Assembly: GCA_900313615.1 (NCBI GenBank)
Contig: OMRP01000019.1
Location: 1 to 43,110 of the forward strand
DNA length: 43,110 nucleotides
Origin: an uncultured Prevotellaceae bacterium
GTDB lineage: Bacteria; Bacteroidota; Bacteroidia; Bacteroidales; Bacteroidaceae
Direction of reading: 5' to 3'
The number at the start of each line of letters is the position of its first letter. Within the stretch, counting starts at the first letter, position 1. A program made the translations under genes and the position numbers. This document shows, one piece after another, positions 24,569-32,750 of this stretch. The notes under the pieces were generated by a model, which worked only from the letters and a program-made list of their open reading frames with translations, made no database searches and was not told the origin of the DNA.

Positions 24569-25465
24569 ATGCCTCATCAAAACACAACACCCTCATCCAA
24601 AACATGGAGCATGCTCAAGCGTGTTCCAAAATCGGTATGGTGGGTGGTGGCAGGCATCCTCATGGTGGCTTATGGGTGGATTTTCTATACATCTCTGGTG
24701 GGACCATCGGGATTCCGATGGAGAGCCGTCTTCGGCGACCCTGACTATCCCAAGGGATTTGATATTCATGGCATCGACATCAGCCACCATCAGGGGGAAA
24801 TCAATTGGGATCGTCTGCGAAATGCCATGATAGACCGCAGCCCGGTACGCTTCGTTATGATAAAGGCAACGGAGGGGGGAGATTACCTCGATGAAAATTT
24901 CGAGGAAAACTTCCACGAGGCGCGTGAACATGGGTTCATGCGTGGGGCATACCATTTTTGGTCAACGAAGAATGGGGCTCGCGAACAGGCGTATTTCTTC
25001 CTGGAAAAAGTGCCGCTCGAAGAAGGGGACTTGCCGCCAGTGCTTGATGTGGAAAACAAACCGAGTGATGTGTCAACCGAGGATTTCCAACGGGACATAC
25101 TCACATGGCTGCATATTGTAGAAGACCGATACCATGTAAAGCCGATTATCTATACCTATTATAAATTTAAGGAGGAATTTCTCAGCGATGAACGCTTCGA
25201 TGACTATCCCTATTGGATTGCACACTATTATGTCAAGCAGGTGGAATACAAAGGGAAGTGGAAATTCTGGCAACACACCGACGTGGGGAAACTGCCGGGC
25301 ATCAAGGGTTATGTAGATTTGGACATCTACAACGGCAGTTACTATGACCTACAGAAATTGGCGATACCTCCGCGTCAGGTAGAAGAGGAGGAAAATACCA
25401 ACATGCACCAATCGCCAGATAGCACGGAGCGCGACAGCGTCATGCCGATGCTTGAGGCTGACTGA
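24569..25465 (+). CDS. Membrane-anchored GH25 muramidase (lysozyme)
   Basis: 298 residues. A hydrophobic segment (about 23-43, WWVVAGILMVAYGWIFY) forms an N-terminal anchor. The GH25 domain runs ~65-275: GIDISHHQGEINW with the first Asp, VMIKATEGG (Glu), GAYHFW, PPVLDVEN (catalytic Asp and Glu near 159) and FWQHTDVGKLPG. It should cleave the MurNAc-GlcNAc bond of peptidoglycan. A ~30-residue acidic tail follows. Its last 91 bases overlap the antisense prmA gene. Confidence 0.93.
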   Translation: MPHQNTTPSSKTWSMLKRVPKSVWWVVAGILMVAYGWIFYTSLVGPSGFRWRAVFGDPDYPKGFDIHGIDISHHQGEINWDRLRNAMIDRSPVRFVMIKATEGGDYLDENFEENFHEAREHGFMRGAYHFWSTKNGAREQAYFFLEKVPLEEGDLPPVLDVENKPSDVSTEDFQRDILTWLHIVEDRYHVKPIIYTYYKFKEEFLSDERFDDYPYWIAHYYVKQVEYKGKWKFWQHTDVGKLPGIKGYVDLDIYNGSYYDLQKLAIPPRQVEEEENTNMHQSPDSTERDSVMPMLEAD

Positions 25466-26250
25466 ATGAGCAAAGACGCATCTTGTTCGTAAAATCCACT
25501 CAATATCAACCGCCCGCCAGCTCTGAGTACTTCCTTGAAATGGGGCATGTCTGCTAACAATACGTTACGGTTGATATTGGCCAACACATAGTCGAAGAGA
25601 CCGCTGACATGCGAAAGCACACGGCTGTCGCCCAACAACACTTCAATCCCTTCTATATCATTGATGGCCATGTTATGGCGGGTGTTGTTAACACTCCACT
25701 CGTCAATGTCGTAGGCTACTACTTCCTTGGCGCCTAATCGCTTCGACAACAAGGAGAGAATGCCTGTACCACAACCGCAGTCCAACACGCGACAGCCTGT
25801 CAGATCTTTATCAAGCAATTCCGTGGCAATCATTCGTGTGGTGGCATGGGTGCCCGTGCCGAACGATTGGCTGGCTTCTATCGTGATGTCAATAGGATAG
25901 GGCGACGGTGGCAAATGTTTGCTGTCGTGAATGGCGCAACGGTCCCCAATGATGATGGGCGAAAAACCGGTCTCTTCCCAAACTGTATTCCAGTCGCGGT
26001 CCTCCACATCTTCTATTTCATAGGTGATGAGTACTGCAGGCAGGGGAAAAAACGATATTTGTTCTTCCAACTTCAAGGTGTCAAAATCGTCTGAAACAAT
26101 GTAACCTGTCAAACCCTTTTCTGTGTCTTCAAACGACTCAAAACCAATGTCGCCTAACAAGGCGGCAAGAAGGTCGCGGCAGGTCTGTATATCGATATCC
26201 GAAGTGTCGGGTGAGATGGCAATGGCGAATTTTACTGACTTGTATCTCAT
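25375..26250 (-). CDS. prmA: Ribosomal protein L11 methyltransferase
   Basis: 291 residues from ATG 26250 (MRYKSVKFAIAISPD). The longer open frame to 26385 crosses a promoter and is not typical. Motifs: FGTGTHATTRM, VLDCGCGTGILSLL (SAM-binding glycine loop), VAYDIDEWS and YVLANINRNVLL (catalytic motif). It methylates L11 of the large ribosomal subunit. A TAAATTTG box (26271-26278, minus strand) lies 20 bases before the start. The 3' end overlaps the GH25 gene convergently. Confidence 0.95.
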   Translation of the reverse strand: MRYKSVKFAIAISPDTSDIDIQTCRDLLAALLGDIGFESFEDTEKGLTGYIVSDDFDTLKLEEQISFFPLPAVLITYEIEDVEDRDWNTVWEETGFSPIIIGDRCAIHDSKHLPPSPYPIDITIEASQSFGTGTHATTRMIATELLDKDLTGCRVLDCGCGTGILSLLSKRLGAKEVVAYDIDEWSVNNTRHNMAINDIEGIEVLLGDSRVLSHVSGLFDYVLANINRNVLLADMPHFKEVLRAGGRLILSGFYEQDASLLIQSASSIGMTLSRSVLSGDWCMLVFSSSST

Positions 26251-26320
26251 GGGAATGTTAAAATTTGATGCAAATTTATAAAAAATAGGGAAAAACCTAC
26301 CACGCTTTAGGGTTTTTCCG

Positions 26321-26351
26321 TATTTTTGTGGGAAAAGTAAGGGTAATTTTG
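26321..26351 (+). promoter_or_regulatory. Two -7 boxes ahead of the aromatic-rich exported protein
   Basis: TATTTTTG (26321-26328) and TAATTTTG (26344-26351) both fit TAnnTTTG and lie 39-62 bases before the ATG at 26390. They are divergent from prmA. Confidence 0.6.
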
Positions 26352-26389
26352 TAACGTAAAAGTGTATAATGTTCAAAATTGGCATAAAA

Positions 26390-27472
26390 ATGAAAAAACT
26401 GTTTATCTTTTCCTTATTGATGGGAGCCGTTCATCTGGGTGCCATGGCACAGGATGACATGTATTTCTCTTCTTCGAAGAAAAGTGCTAAGACCACACAA
26501 TCGCAGGTCGAAGCAACTGAACCGGAGGAGACACCCGCGTATTATTCGGGAAGCGACCGCGATGTGGATGAGTATAACCATCCGCGGCTGCGTAGCAGCA
26601 TACAAGTGGTGGGGACCGATTCCTTGGGAAACGATATTATAGAATTCGCTCCAGGCACAGGCTATCCTACCGACTCTGTGGCTACCTATGAACAAGATCC
26701 AGAGGACGAATATCAATTCAGTCGCAGGATGGGACGATTCGACGGCTTCTATGGCTGGTACGACCCATTTTTCTATGGCTATTGGTACGATCCTGTCTGG
26801 AGATGGTATGACCCCTATTACCGTTGGAGTTATTACGGATGGTATGATCCTTGGTATTACGGGTATTGGGGATATTACGGAGCCTACGATCCATGGTTCT
26901 ATGGCGGCTATTATCCATGGTGGTATCGTGATTACTACTATGGATGGTATCCCAGGTATTATGGACATGGCGGCATCGCACACCGTGGCGTGACTGGAAC
27001 GCAAAACCATGGCAAGATTACTCGTGGTGGCGGTAGGTCCGGTTCGGTCGCCTCGTCGGGCGGCTTCGGTGGTGCACGCTCTGGTGGAGGGGGCTTTGGC
27101 AGTAGGTCGGGCTCATCGTCAAGGGGCGGTTCTGGTGTAAGACAGGGCACGGGTGGCTCAAGACCTCGCACAGGTTTTGGTGGCGCGCGTCCGGGCAGAT
27201 CGGACTCCTCTTCTGGAACAGGTTCTTCGGCCACAAGGTCTACCACGGGTTCACGTTCCTATAGCAGTGGAAGTACGTCACGCTCAGCCACACAGTCAAG
27301 CTCACGTTCTTATGATAGCGGCAGCCGTTCCAGCGGATACAGTGGAAGCAGCCGCAGCAGTGGCGGTAGCTTTGGCAGTGGCGGTGGAAGCCGTAGCAGT
27401 GGCGGTAGTTTCGGTGGCGGTGGCGGCAGCCGTGGCGGTGGTGGCTTCGGCGGAGGACGTAGCCATAGATAA
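26390..27472 (+). CDS. Exported Trp/Tyr-rich and Gly/Ser-rich protein
   Basis: 360 residues from ATG 26390; the 26369 ATG would precede the Lys-rich signal start. Signal peptide MKKLFIFSLLMGAVHLGAMA. Residues ~25-115 are a normal acidic region. Residues ~117-195 are extremely aromatic: 44 of 79 are Phe, Tyr or Trp by my count, with five (W/A)YDP repeats (WYDPFFYGYW, WYDPVWRW, WYDPYYRW, WYDPWYYGYW, AYDPWFYGG). Residues ~205-360 are Gly/Ser/Arg-rich (SGSSSRGG, GGSFGGGGGSRG). No catalytic motif. It may be a surface or matrix, adhesion or silk-like protein. The following OMP gene is on the same strand. Confidence 0.85.
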   Translation: MKKLFIFSLLMGAVHLGAMAQDDMYFSSSKKSAKTTQSQVEATEPEETPAYYSGSDRDVDEYNHPRLRSSIQVVGTDSLGNDIIEFAPGTGYPTDSVATYEQDPEDEYQFSRRMGRFDGFYGWYDPFFYGYWYDPVWRWYDPYYRWSYYGWYDPWYYGYWGYYGAYDPWFYGGYYPWWYRDYYYGWYPRYYGHGGIAHRGVTGTQNHGKITRGGGRSGSVASSGGFGGARSGGGGFGSRSGSSSRGGSGVRQGTGGSRPRTGFGGARPGRSDSSSGTGSSATRSTTGSRSYSSGSTSRSATQSSSRSYDSGSRSSGYSGSSRSSGGSFGSGGGSRSSGGSFGGGGGSRGGGGFGGGRSHR

Positions 27473-27502
27473 CCTACGACCTCATAAACACCCAAACTAA
27501 AA

Positions 27503-27566
27503 ACTCACAAACTCATAAGCTCACAAACTCATAAACTCACAAACTCATAAACTCATAAACTCAAAA
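27503..27566 (+). repeat. 8-bp tandem repeat ending at an OMP start codon
   Basis: Eight units of ACTCAYAA (first AACTCACAA-type, last ACTCAAAA) run without gaps; the last A is the A of the ATG at 27566. No purine-rich ribosome-binding site interrupts it. Confidence 0.92.
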
Positions 27567-29185
27567 TGAAAACATTCAAACTATCCATATTTGCCATCGC
27601 ATTGGGTTTCACTGCCAATGTCATGGCGCAGGAAACATACGAGTCGGCAAAAATAGCCACCGAAGACCTCAACGGTACGGCACGCTATGTGTCGATGGGT
27701 GGGGCATTGGATGCGTTGGGTGCCGATTTATCCACTATAGGTACGAACCCGGCAGGTATGGGCCTCTTCCGCCATTCCATGGTTTCGGCTTCGTTTGGCA
27801 TGGTGTCCCAAGGGGATGCTGCTAAGTCCGACTTCGTCGACGCCACGAACATGAGTTTCGATCAGGTGGGTTTCGTTTACTCCAAACAAACAAAGGAGAA
27901 CTCGTTCTTCAATGTAGGATTCAACTACCATAAAAGTCGTAACTTCGACTATATCCTTTCTGCGGCGGGCTCGTTAAACGGCACCGCATCACAGAATAAA
28001 CTTTCTTACATGAAGATGGCAGAGGGATATCTTTATCCGAGTGCCAGCGGTAGTGGACAGCCCTACACCCCAGACTGGGACCATTCCTATAGTTCTTGCA
28101 GTCAATTGGATGACATGTATGCCAGCAATCTCTTCTATGCCTCGGGCGAAGAGGATGCGTATCACTATCAAGCCAATGACTATAGTCTGACGCGTGGTCA
28201 TAAAGGATATATTGGGGAATATGACTTCAACTTCAGCGGCAACTTTAACAACCGTTTCTTCGTGGGTCTCACGATGGGTATCCATGATGTGCACTACAAA
28301 CATAGTGGAGTTTACACGGAAAATTTAGTGGCAAACCTTGAGGACATCTCATCGCTGACAGTTTATGATGACCGTCGCATTACCGGTTCGGGATTCGACA
28401 TCAAAGCGGGTGTCATCTTCCGTCCTGTCGAGACATCGCCTTTCCGCATCGGCCTGTCGGTGGCAACGCCTACTTGGTATAGTCTCACTACCACTAATTC
28501 ACTCGTCATGAAGGATAACTTCGGCAATGCAGCCTATGGCGGAGAAACCTATGATTATAAACTCTATACGCCATGGAAATTTGGTATTAGCCTCGGACAT
28601 ACCATCGGCACCATGGTGGCTCTTGGTGCGGGATTCGACTATGCAGACTATTCCACAGTCGACAACAGAGTCATCAATGGGGAGTACTATGATTGGTATA
28701 CTGACTCCTATTACAATTCTTCATCGGAAGATGTGGAGGCCAACAGTCATACAGACCGTTACCTCAAAGGGGTGTGCACCTTCAAGGTGGGTGCAGAGGT
28801 GAAACCGACTCCCGAAATGGCGTTCCGACTGGGTTATAATGTCTCCACAGCTATGTACGACGAGAAGGGATTCAAAGATGGTACGCTCGACTCTCCTGCG
28901 TCATACTATTCTTCAGCTACAGACTACACCAACTGGAAGGCTACCAACCACATCACGGCGGGATTCGGCTATAACATAGATAAACTGAGCCTCGACCTGG
29001 CTTACCAGTATACTTGTTCCAAGGGTGACTTCAAACCGTTCATGGAGTATGACGCTACAAAAGGAGAGTTTGGCAACTTCGACCGTGTTGACACAGAGCT
29101 CGTTTCCGACAACGTCTTCGTTAAACCGCAGCAGGTTGACTTCAAACGTCATCAACTCATCCTCACTCTGGGATACCACTTCTAA
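27566..29185 (+). CDS. OMPP1/FadL-like outer-membrane barrel protein
   Basis: 539 residues. Signal peptide ending NVMAQ. The N-terminal plug-type segment YVSMGGALDALGADLSTIGTNPAG is the hallmark of Bacteroidetes OMPP1/FadL-like proteins (often called hemin receptor). The rest alternates beta strands and turns and ends in RHQLILTLGYHF, with terminal Phe, as barrel proteins do. It probably imports hydrophobic molecules through the outer membrane; the ligand is unknown. Its start codon is fused to an octanucleotide repeat, so expression may be variable. It is likely co-transcribed with the aromatic-rich protein 93 bases upstream. Confidence 0.87.
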   Translation: MKTFKLSIFAIALGFTANVMAQETYESAKIATEDLNGTARYVSMGGALDALGADLSTIGTNPAGMGLFRHSMVSASFGMVSQGDAAKSDFVDATNMSFDQVGFVYSKQTKENSFFNVGFNYHKSRNFDYILSAAGSLNGTASQNKLSYMKMAEGYLYPSASGSGQPYTPDWDHSYSSCSQLDDMYASNLFYASGEEDAYHYQANDYSLTRGHKGYIGEYDFNFSGNFNNRFFVGLTMGIHDVHYKHSGVYTENLVANLEDISSLTVYDDRRITGSGFDIKAGVIFRPVETSPFRIGLSVATPTWYSLTTTNSLVMKDNFGNAAYGGETYDYKLYTPWKFGISLGHTIGTMVALGAGFDYADYSTVDNRVINGEYYDWYTDSYYNSSSEDVEANSHTDRYLKGVCTFKVGAEVKPTPEMAFRLGYNVSTAMYDEKGFKDGTLDSPASYYSSATDYTNWKATNHITAGFGYNIDKLSLDLAYQYTCSKGDFKPFMEYDATKGEFGNFDRVDTELVSDNVFVKPQQVDFKRHQLILTLGYHF

Positions 29186-29210
29186 ATATCCCACAGGACT
29201 ACATCCCATA

Positions 29211-29237
29211 ACCACCCCCTCCCGCAGAGGGGGTGGT
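29211..29237. repeat. G/C palindrome after the FadL-like gene
   Basis: ACCACCCCCT (29211-29220) pairs with AGGGGGTGGT (29228-29237), 7-base loop. There is no T run, so it belongs to the dispersed palindrome family rather than clear terminators. Confidence 0.8.
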
Positions 29238-29339
29238 TCGTATCTGACCCTTACAACCTAGTGCCTCTCTAACATCCCGCCATACCCTTCTCTCAAAAAG
29301 TAAAAAAAGTATAAATTCTTTATTTTTCATATATGTTTC

Positions 29340-29464
29340 TTGGAAAACAAAAAAATATGATTTAATTTTGCACACGAAACAAGTAAGATTAGTTTTTTTA
29401 GTGGTTAATTTAGTTTTAGTAAGTATGAAAGAGGACATGTCGTGAGACATGTCCTTATTTTTTT
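29340..29464 (+). ncRNA. Candidate small RNA unit (promoter to terminator, no gene)
   Basis: TTGG (29340-29343), a 19-base spacer and TAATTTTG (29363-29370) make a promoter. A perfect hairpin GGACATGTC-GTGA-GACATGTCC (29433-29454) with a T-rich tail ends the unit. The predicted transcript is about 85 bases. It contains one tiny ORF (MKEDMS, 29425-29445) whose stop lies in the terminator loop, which may be chance. Confidence 0.45.
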
Positions 29465-29499
29465 GCTGACCTCAAATGAAAGGTACCCTAGAAACACAA

Positions 29500-29531
29500 A
29501 AGAAGTCAAGAATTACTCTTGACTTCTTTTT
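29500..29531 (-). terminator. Terminator of tRNA-Lys
   Basis: AAGAAGTCAAGA (29500-29511) pairs with TCTTGACTTCTT (29517-29528), loop 5. It lies 4 bases past the tRNA 3' end on the minus strand and could work in both directions. Confidence 0.85.
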
Positions 29532-29534
29532 CTG

Positions 29535-29607
29535 TACGCCTGCAGGGGTTCGAACCCTGGACACCCTGATTAAGAGTCAGGTGCTCTACCAACTGAGCTA
29601 CAAGCGC
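29535..29607 (-). tRNA. tRNA-Lys(CTT)
   Basis: Read on the minus strand: acceptor GCGCTTG/CAGGCGT with wobble pairs, D-arm AGCTCAGTTGGTAGAGC, anticodon loop CTCTTAA giving CTT, T-loop TTCGAAC, discriminator A. Confidence 0.95.
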
Positions 29608-29639
29608 ATCATTTAGCATTCATTGCTGAATTGCGGATG

Positions 29640-29671
29640 CAAAAGTACTCCTTTTTTCCAATATGACCAAA
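29640..29671 (-). promoter_or_regulatory. Promoter of tRNA-Lys
   Basis: On the minus strand TTTG (29668-29671), a 20-base spacer and TACTTTTG (29640-29647), about 33 bases before the tRNA. Confidence 0.75.
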
Positions 29672-29784
29672 CTTTTCTCCGTTTTTTTTGAAAATAACTC
29701 TATTTTTTCTCCATTTTCATTTCTTTCCTCATCAACATCCTGGAGGGCTGGGTGGGTAATACTCTATAACGAATTACAATTAGA

Positions 29785-29816
29785 AAAGAGCAAGTTCATC
29801 CGAGAACTTGCTCTTT
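29785..29816 (-). terminator. Terminator of htpG
   Basis: AAAGAGCAAGTTC (29785-29797) and GAACTTGCTCTTT (29804-29816) pair perfectly over 13 bases with a 6-base loop, followed on the minus strand by TTTTC. It lies 58 bases after the htpG stop. Confidence 0.9.
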
Positions 29817-29873
29817 CAAAACCTTTCGTCGTCTGGATAGCCTTCAGTGGCTTCCCATGGTTGTAGGGTTGAA

Positions 29874-31925
29874 TTAAATCAACTCCAACGACCGCTTCAG
29901 GAACGCATCCAAAGCCGCCCCTTTAAGCATGCCATTGCGTAACAATGCCAGGTCGATAAGTTGATGAACCACGGCATTGTCTTTTGCCCAGTTGGCAATT
30001 ACCGCTTTCTTCTTGTCACGCTGTTCGCTGATGGCTTTCTCCGTGGCGGTCATGTCATCTTTCTCTTCCTGTGTCACCTCGTCAGCTTTCTTCTTGTCAC
30101 GCTCCTGGCGCAATACGGCAAGACGGGCTTCCTGGCCTTTGATTTCGCTCTCGATGGGTTTCAGGGCTTCGGCACATCCCTCTTTCTCGCCTTCTAAGAC
30201 ACGTTGGATAAGGGGATGGTCACTGTTCAAAACCATGTTATACATATCGGGCATCTGGGCGTAGAATGCCATGCCGCTTTGGAAGCGACTCATGTCTTTC
30301 ATCCTGCGCATATATTCGCTCTGGGTAATTACCACTGGCTGGCCGGTGGCACCGAGACTCTCCACTTCTACATGGAACTCGGCCTTCTCCAGATGAGGCA
30401 ACTGACTTTGGAACGCTTCCGACAGGTTGTCGCTGTCTGCGCTGTTCAAGGTGTTCTTGGGGGCATCGTCCTTCACAATAAGACGCTCAACGATATCGCT
30501 ATCGACACGGGTGAAACGGCTCTTCTCCAGTTTTTGTTCCAACATCGAGGTCATGGGCACATCAAGGTCGCCGTCCATCATCAGTACATTGTAACCCTTT
30601 TCCTTGGCGGATTCGATGTAACTGTATTGCTCTTCCTTGTCCGTGGCATAGAGGTAAATCAACTGACCATCTTTGTCGGTCTGGTTGTCCTTGATGAGCG
30701 TCTTGTATTCCTCGTAAGTGAAGTATTTGTCATCAGTGTCGCGAAGTAGCGCAAAGTCTTTGGCGCGGTCGTAGAAATCTTCTTGCGACAACATGCCATA
30801 GTGGATGAAAATCTTCAAGTCGTTCCATTTCTCTTCATAATCCTTGCGGTTTTCCTTGAAGATGCTGTTCAGACGGTCGGCCACTTTCTTGGTAATATAG
30901 GTAGATATCTTCTTCACGTTGGCATCGCTCTGAAGATAACTGCGGCTCACGTTCAATGGGATATCTGGTGAGTCAATGACACCGTGGAGTAGGGTGAGGA
31001 ATTCGGGAACAATGCCTTCCACCTGATCGGTGACAAACACTTGGTTGCAATACAACTGTATCTTGTTACGCTGCAATTCGATGTTCGACTTGATGCGCGG
31101 GAAATACAAGATACCAGTGAGGTTGAAGGGGAAATCCACATTCAGGTGTATCCAGAACAACGGCTCATCCTGCATGGGGTAGAGCGTGCGGTAGAACGAT
31201 TTGTAGTCCTCGTCTTTCAGACTGCTCGGGGCCTTCGACCACAGTGGTTCCACCGAGTTGATGATATTGTCTTCTTCGGTGTCTACCTGCTTGCCGTCTT
31301 TCCACTCAGTCTTCTTGCCGAAGGCGACAGGCACACTCATGAACTTGCAGTATTTGTTGAGCAACTCTGTAATCTTCTGCTTCTCCAAAAACTCCTTGCA
31401 GTCGTCGTCGATATACAGGATGATGTCGCTGCCACGGTCGGCCTTCTCTACCTCTTCTATCTCGTACTCGGGACTGCCGTCGCAACTCCATTTCACAGCC
31501 TTGGCACCATCTTGGTAACTCTTGGTTACGATTTCCACTTTCTTACTCACCATGAAGGCGCTGTAGAAACCAAGACCGAAATGTCCGATGATGGCGTTGG
31601 CATTGTCTTTGTACTTGTCCAAGAAGTCGTGGACACCAGAGAAAGCGATCTGGTTGATGTATTTGTCTATCTCCTCCGCGGTCATGCCAATACCACGGTC
31701 ACTAAACGTTAGGGTGCCTTTGTCACTGTCAATGGCTACGTGAACGGTAAGGTCGCCCAATTCTCCCTTGAAATCACCACGCTCTGACAGTGTCTTCAGT
31801 TTCTGGGTGGCATCAACGGCGTTTGAGACCATCTCACGAAGAAAAATCTCATGGTCTGAATACAAAAATTTCTTGATGACGGGAAATATGTTCTCCGTCG
31901 TTACTCCAATGTTTCCTTTTGACAT
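29874..31925 (-). CDS. htpG: Molecular chaperone HtpG (Hsp90)
   Basis: 683 residues from the ATG at 31925 (MSKGNIGVTTENIFPV); the longer frame to 31997 is not family-like. The N-terminal ATPase domain shows REMVSNAVDATQKL, DRGIGM, IAFSGVHDF and IGHFGLGFYSAFMV. The middle domain has NVSRSYLQ. The C-terminal part contains a charged LRQERDKKKADE region as in several Bacteroidetes HtpGs. ATP-dependent cytosolic chaperone. It is preceded by a ~300-base intergenic stretch and ends at a strong terminator. Confidence 0.97.
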   Translation of the reverse strand: MSKGNIGVTTENIFPVIKKFLYSDHEIFLREMVSNAVDATQKLKTLSERGDFKGELGDLTVHVAIDSDKGTLTFSDRGIGMTAEEIDKYINQIAFSGVHDFLDKYKDNANAIIGHFGLGFYSAFMVSKKVEIVTKSYQDGAKAVKWSCDGSPEYEIEEVEKADRGSDIILYIDDDCKEFLEKQKITELLNKYCKFMSVPVAFGKKTEWKDGKQVDTEEDNIINSVEPLWSKAPSSLKDEDYKSFYRTLYPMQDEPLFWIHLNVDFPFNLTGILYFPRIKSNIELQRNKIQLYCNQVFVTDQVEGIVPEFLTLLHGVIDSPDIPLNVSRSYLQSDANVKKISTYITKKVADRLNSIFKENRKDYEEKWNDLKIFIHYGMLSQEDFYDRAKDFALLRDTDDKYFTYEEYKTLIKDNQTDKDGQLIYLYATDKEEQYSYIESAKEKGYNVLMMDGDLDVPMTSMLEQKLEKSRFTRVDSDIVERLIVKDDAPKNTLNSADSDNLSEAFQSQLPHLEKAEFHVEVESLGATGQPVVITQSEYMRRMKDMSRFQSGMAFYAQMPDMYNMVLNSDHPLIQRVLEGEKEGCAEALKPIESEIKGQEARLAVLRQERDKKKADEVTQEEKDDMTATEKAISEQRDKKKAVIANWAKDNAVVHQLIDLALLRNGMLKGAALDAFLKRSLELI

Positions 31926-32226
31926 GGTTGTTATTGTTTTATATGGATTGTTTATAATTCCTTTGTTTGTATGGCTTTCCCAATTACCCACACACATTTA
32001 TACAAATTTCGTGCCAATCCATCATTGAAAGGTCAGTTTCTGTATCTCTGCCACATAGAATACCGAAGGAATACCACCCTCATTACCATGTTTGTTGCCG
32101 CTGGGGTGGGTTCCTTATTTTACCTTTTTGCTTTTCGTATGTTACATTAACCTTTTTTTTACCTTTTTTTTGAAGCCCAACACAAAAAAACTCGTATCTT
32201 TGCCTTACGATACTTATTTTACAAAC
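31926..32226. other. Divergent intergenic region between htpG and the sigma-factor gene
   Basis: It holds the sigma-gene promoter at its right end and, on the minus strand, a TGGCAC-GAAAT-TTGTA stretch (32001-32016) upstream of htpG. No further gene is supported. Confidence 0.55.
32169..32202 (+). promoter_or_regulatory. Promoter of the ECF sigma factor
   Basis: TTTG (32169-32172), a 22-base spacer and TATCTTTG (32195-32202) precede ATG 32227 by 24 bases, which supports this start over the upstream one at 32092. Confidence 0.65.
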
Positions 32227-32742
32227 ATGTGTCCTATAACTGACAACTATTCTCTTATCGCTGATTTTTATTCCGAGCATCGTGACGAACTGGTCGCTTA
32301 CGTCACGAAGAGGATAGGTACGGACTACATGGCTGACGATATCGTGCAGGATGTGTTCCTGAGGCTCCTGACCTCCCAACAACTTCTATCTGGCGTCACA
32401 CTGCCAAGTTTGGTGTACACCATGACGAAAAACCTCATTCTTGACAGGTGGAGACACATGCATGCGATACAGCAATTTGAGCATTTTATTAAAACGAACA
32501 ATCACGATGGCTCATATGACCCATCGTCAGTCTATTCGGCGCAGGAGATGCTTGAGCTGTTGGAAAGGGGTATGGCTCAGCTCGACGAAAAGCAGCAGAC
32601 CGTCTATAAAATGAATGTATATGACGCATACAAGGTGTCGGAAATATCCAACACCTTGCAAGTCAATTATAAATCGGTGGAAAATACGTTGGGAACAGCC
32701 CGAAAGGTCATGAGAAACTATATGCGACGCATGCTGGCATAA
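32227..32742 (+). CDS. ECF-type RNA polymerase sigma factor
   Basis: 171 residues from ATG 32227 (MCPITDNYS). Sigma-70 region 2 is seen at ~10-75 (ELVAYVTKRIG, DDIVQDVFLRLL, MTKNLILDRWRH). Region 4 is at ~110-165 (LDEKQQTVYKMN, KVSEISNTLQVNYKSVENTLGTARK), the helix-turn-helix for the -35 element. It should direct transcription of an unknown regulon. No FecR-type anti-sigma gene or SusC/D pair is adjacent, which is unusual for Bacteroidetes. The next gene is on the other strand. Confidence 0.92.
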   Translation: MCPITDNYSLIADFYSEHRDELVAYVTKRIGTDYMADDIVQDVFLRLLTSQQLLSGVTLPSLVYTMTKNLILDRWRHMHAIQQFEHFIKTNNHDGSYDPSSVYSAQEMLELLERGMAQLDEKQQTVYKMNVYDAYKVSEISNTLQVNYKSVENTLGTARKVMRNYMRRMLA

Positions 32743-32750
32743 GCCAAATC

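Larger units (their letters stand above)
29186..29534. other. 349-base region between the FadL-like gene and tRNA-Lys
   Basis: No protein gene is supported. It holds a G/C hairpin ACCACCCCCT/AGGGGGTGGT (29211-29237), an isolated promoter and terminator pair (29340-29464), and the tRNA-Lys terminator (29500-29531). Confidence 0.7.

Noticed and set aside
29425-29445. Six-codon ORF as a real leader peptide
   Set aside because: No ribosome-binding site, no run of regulatory codons and no downstream gene to attenuate; more likely chance within a small RNA.
29663-29866. 67-codon ORF between tRNA-Lys and htpG
   Set aside because: It covers the tRNA-Lys promoter and the htpG terminator hairpin, and its translation is Phe/Ser-rich low complexity.
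30204-31712. Long plus-strand ORFs antisense to htpG
   Set aside because: htpG is unambiguous over the region, and the antisense frames have no start signals or homology.
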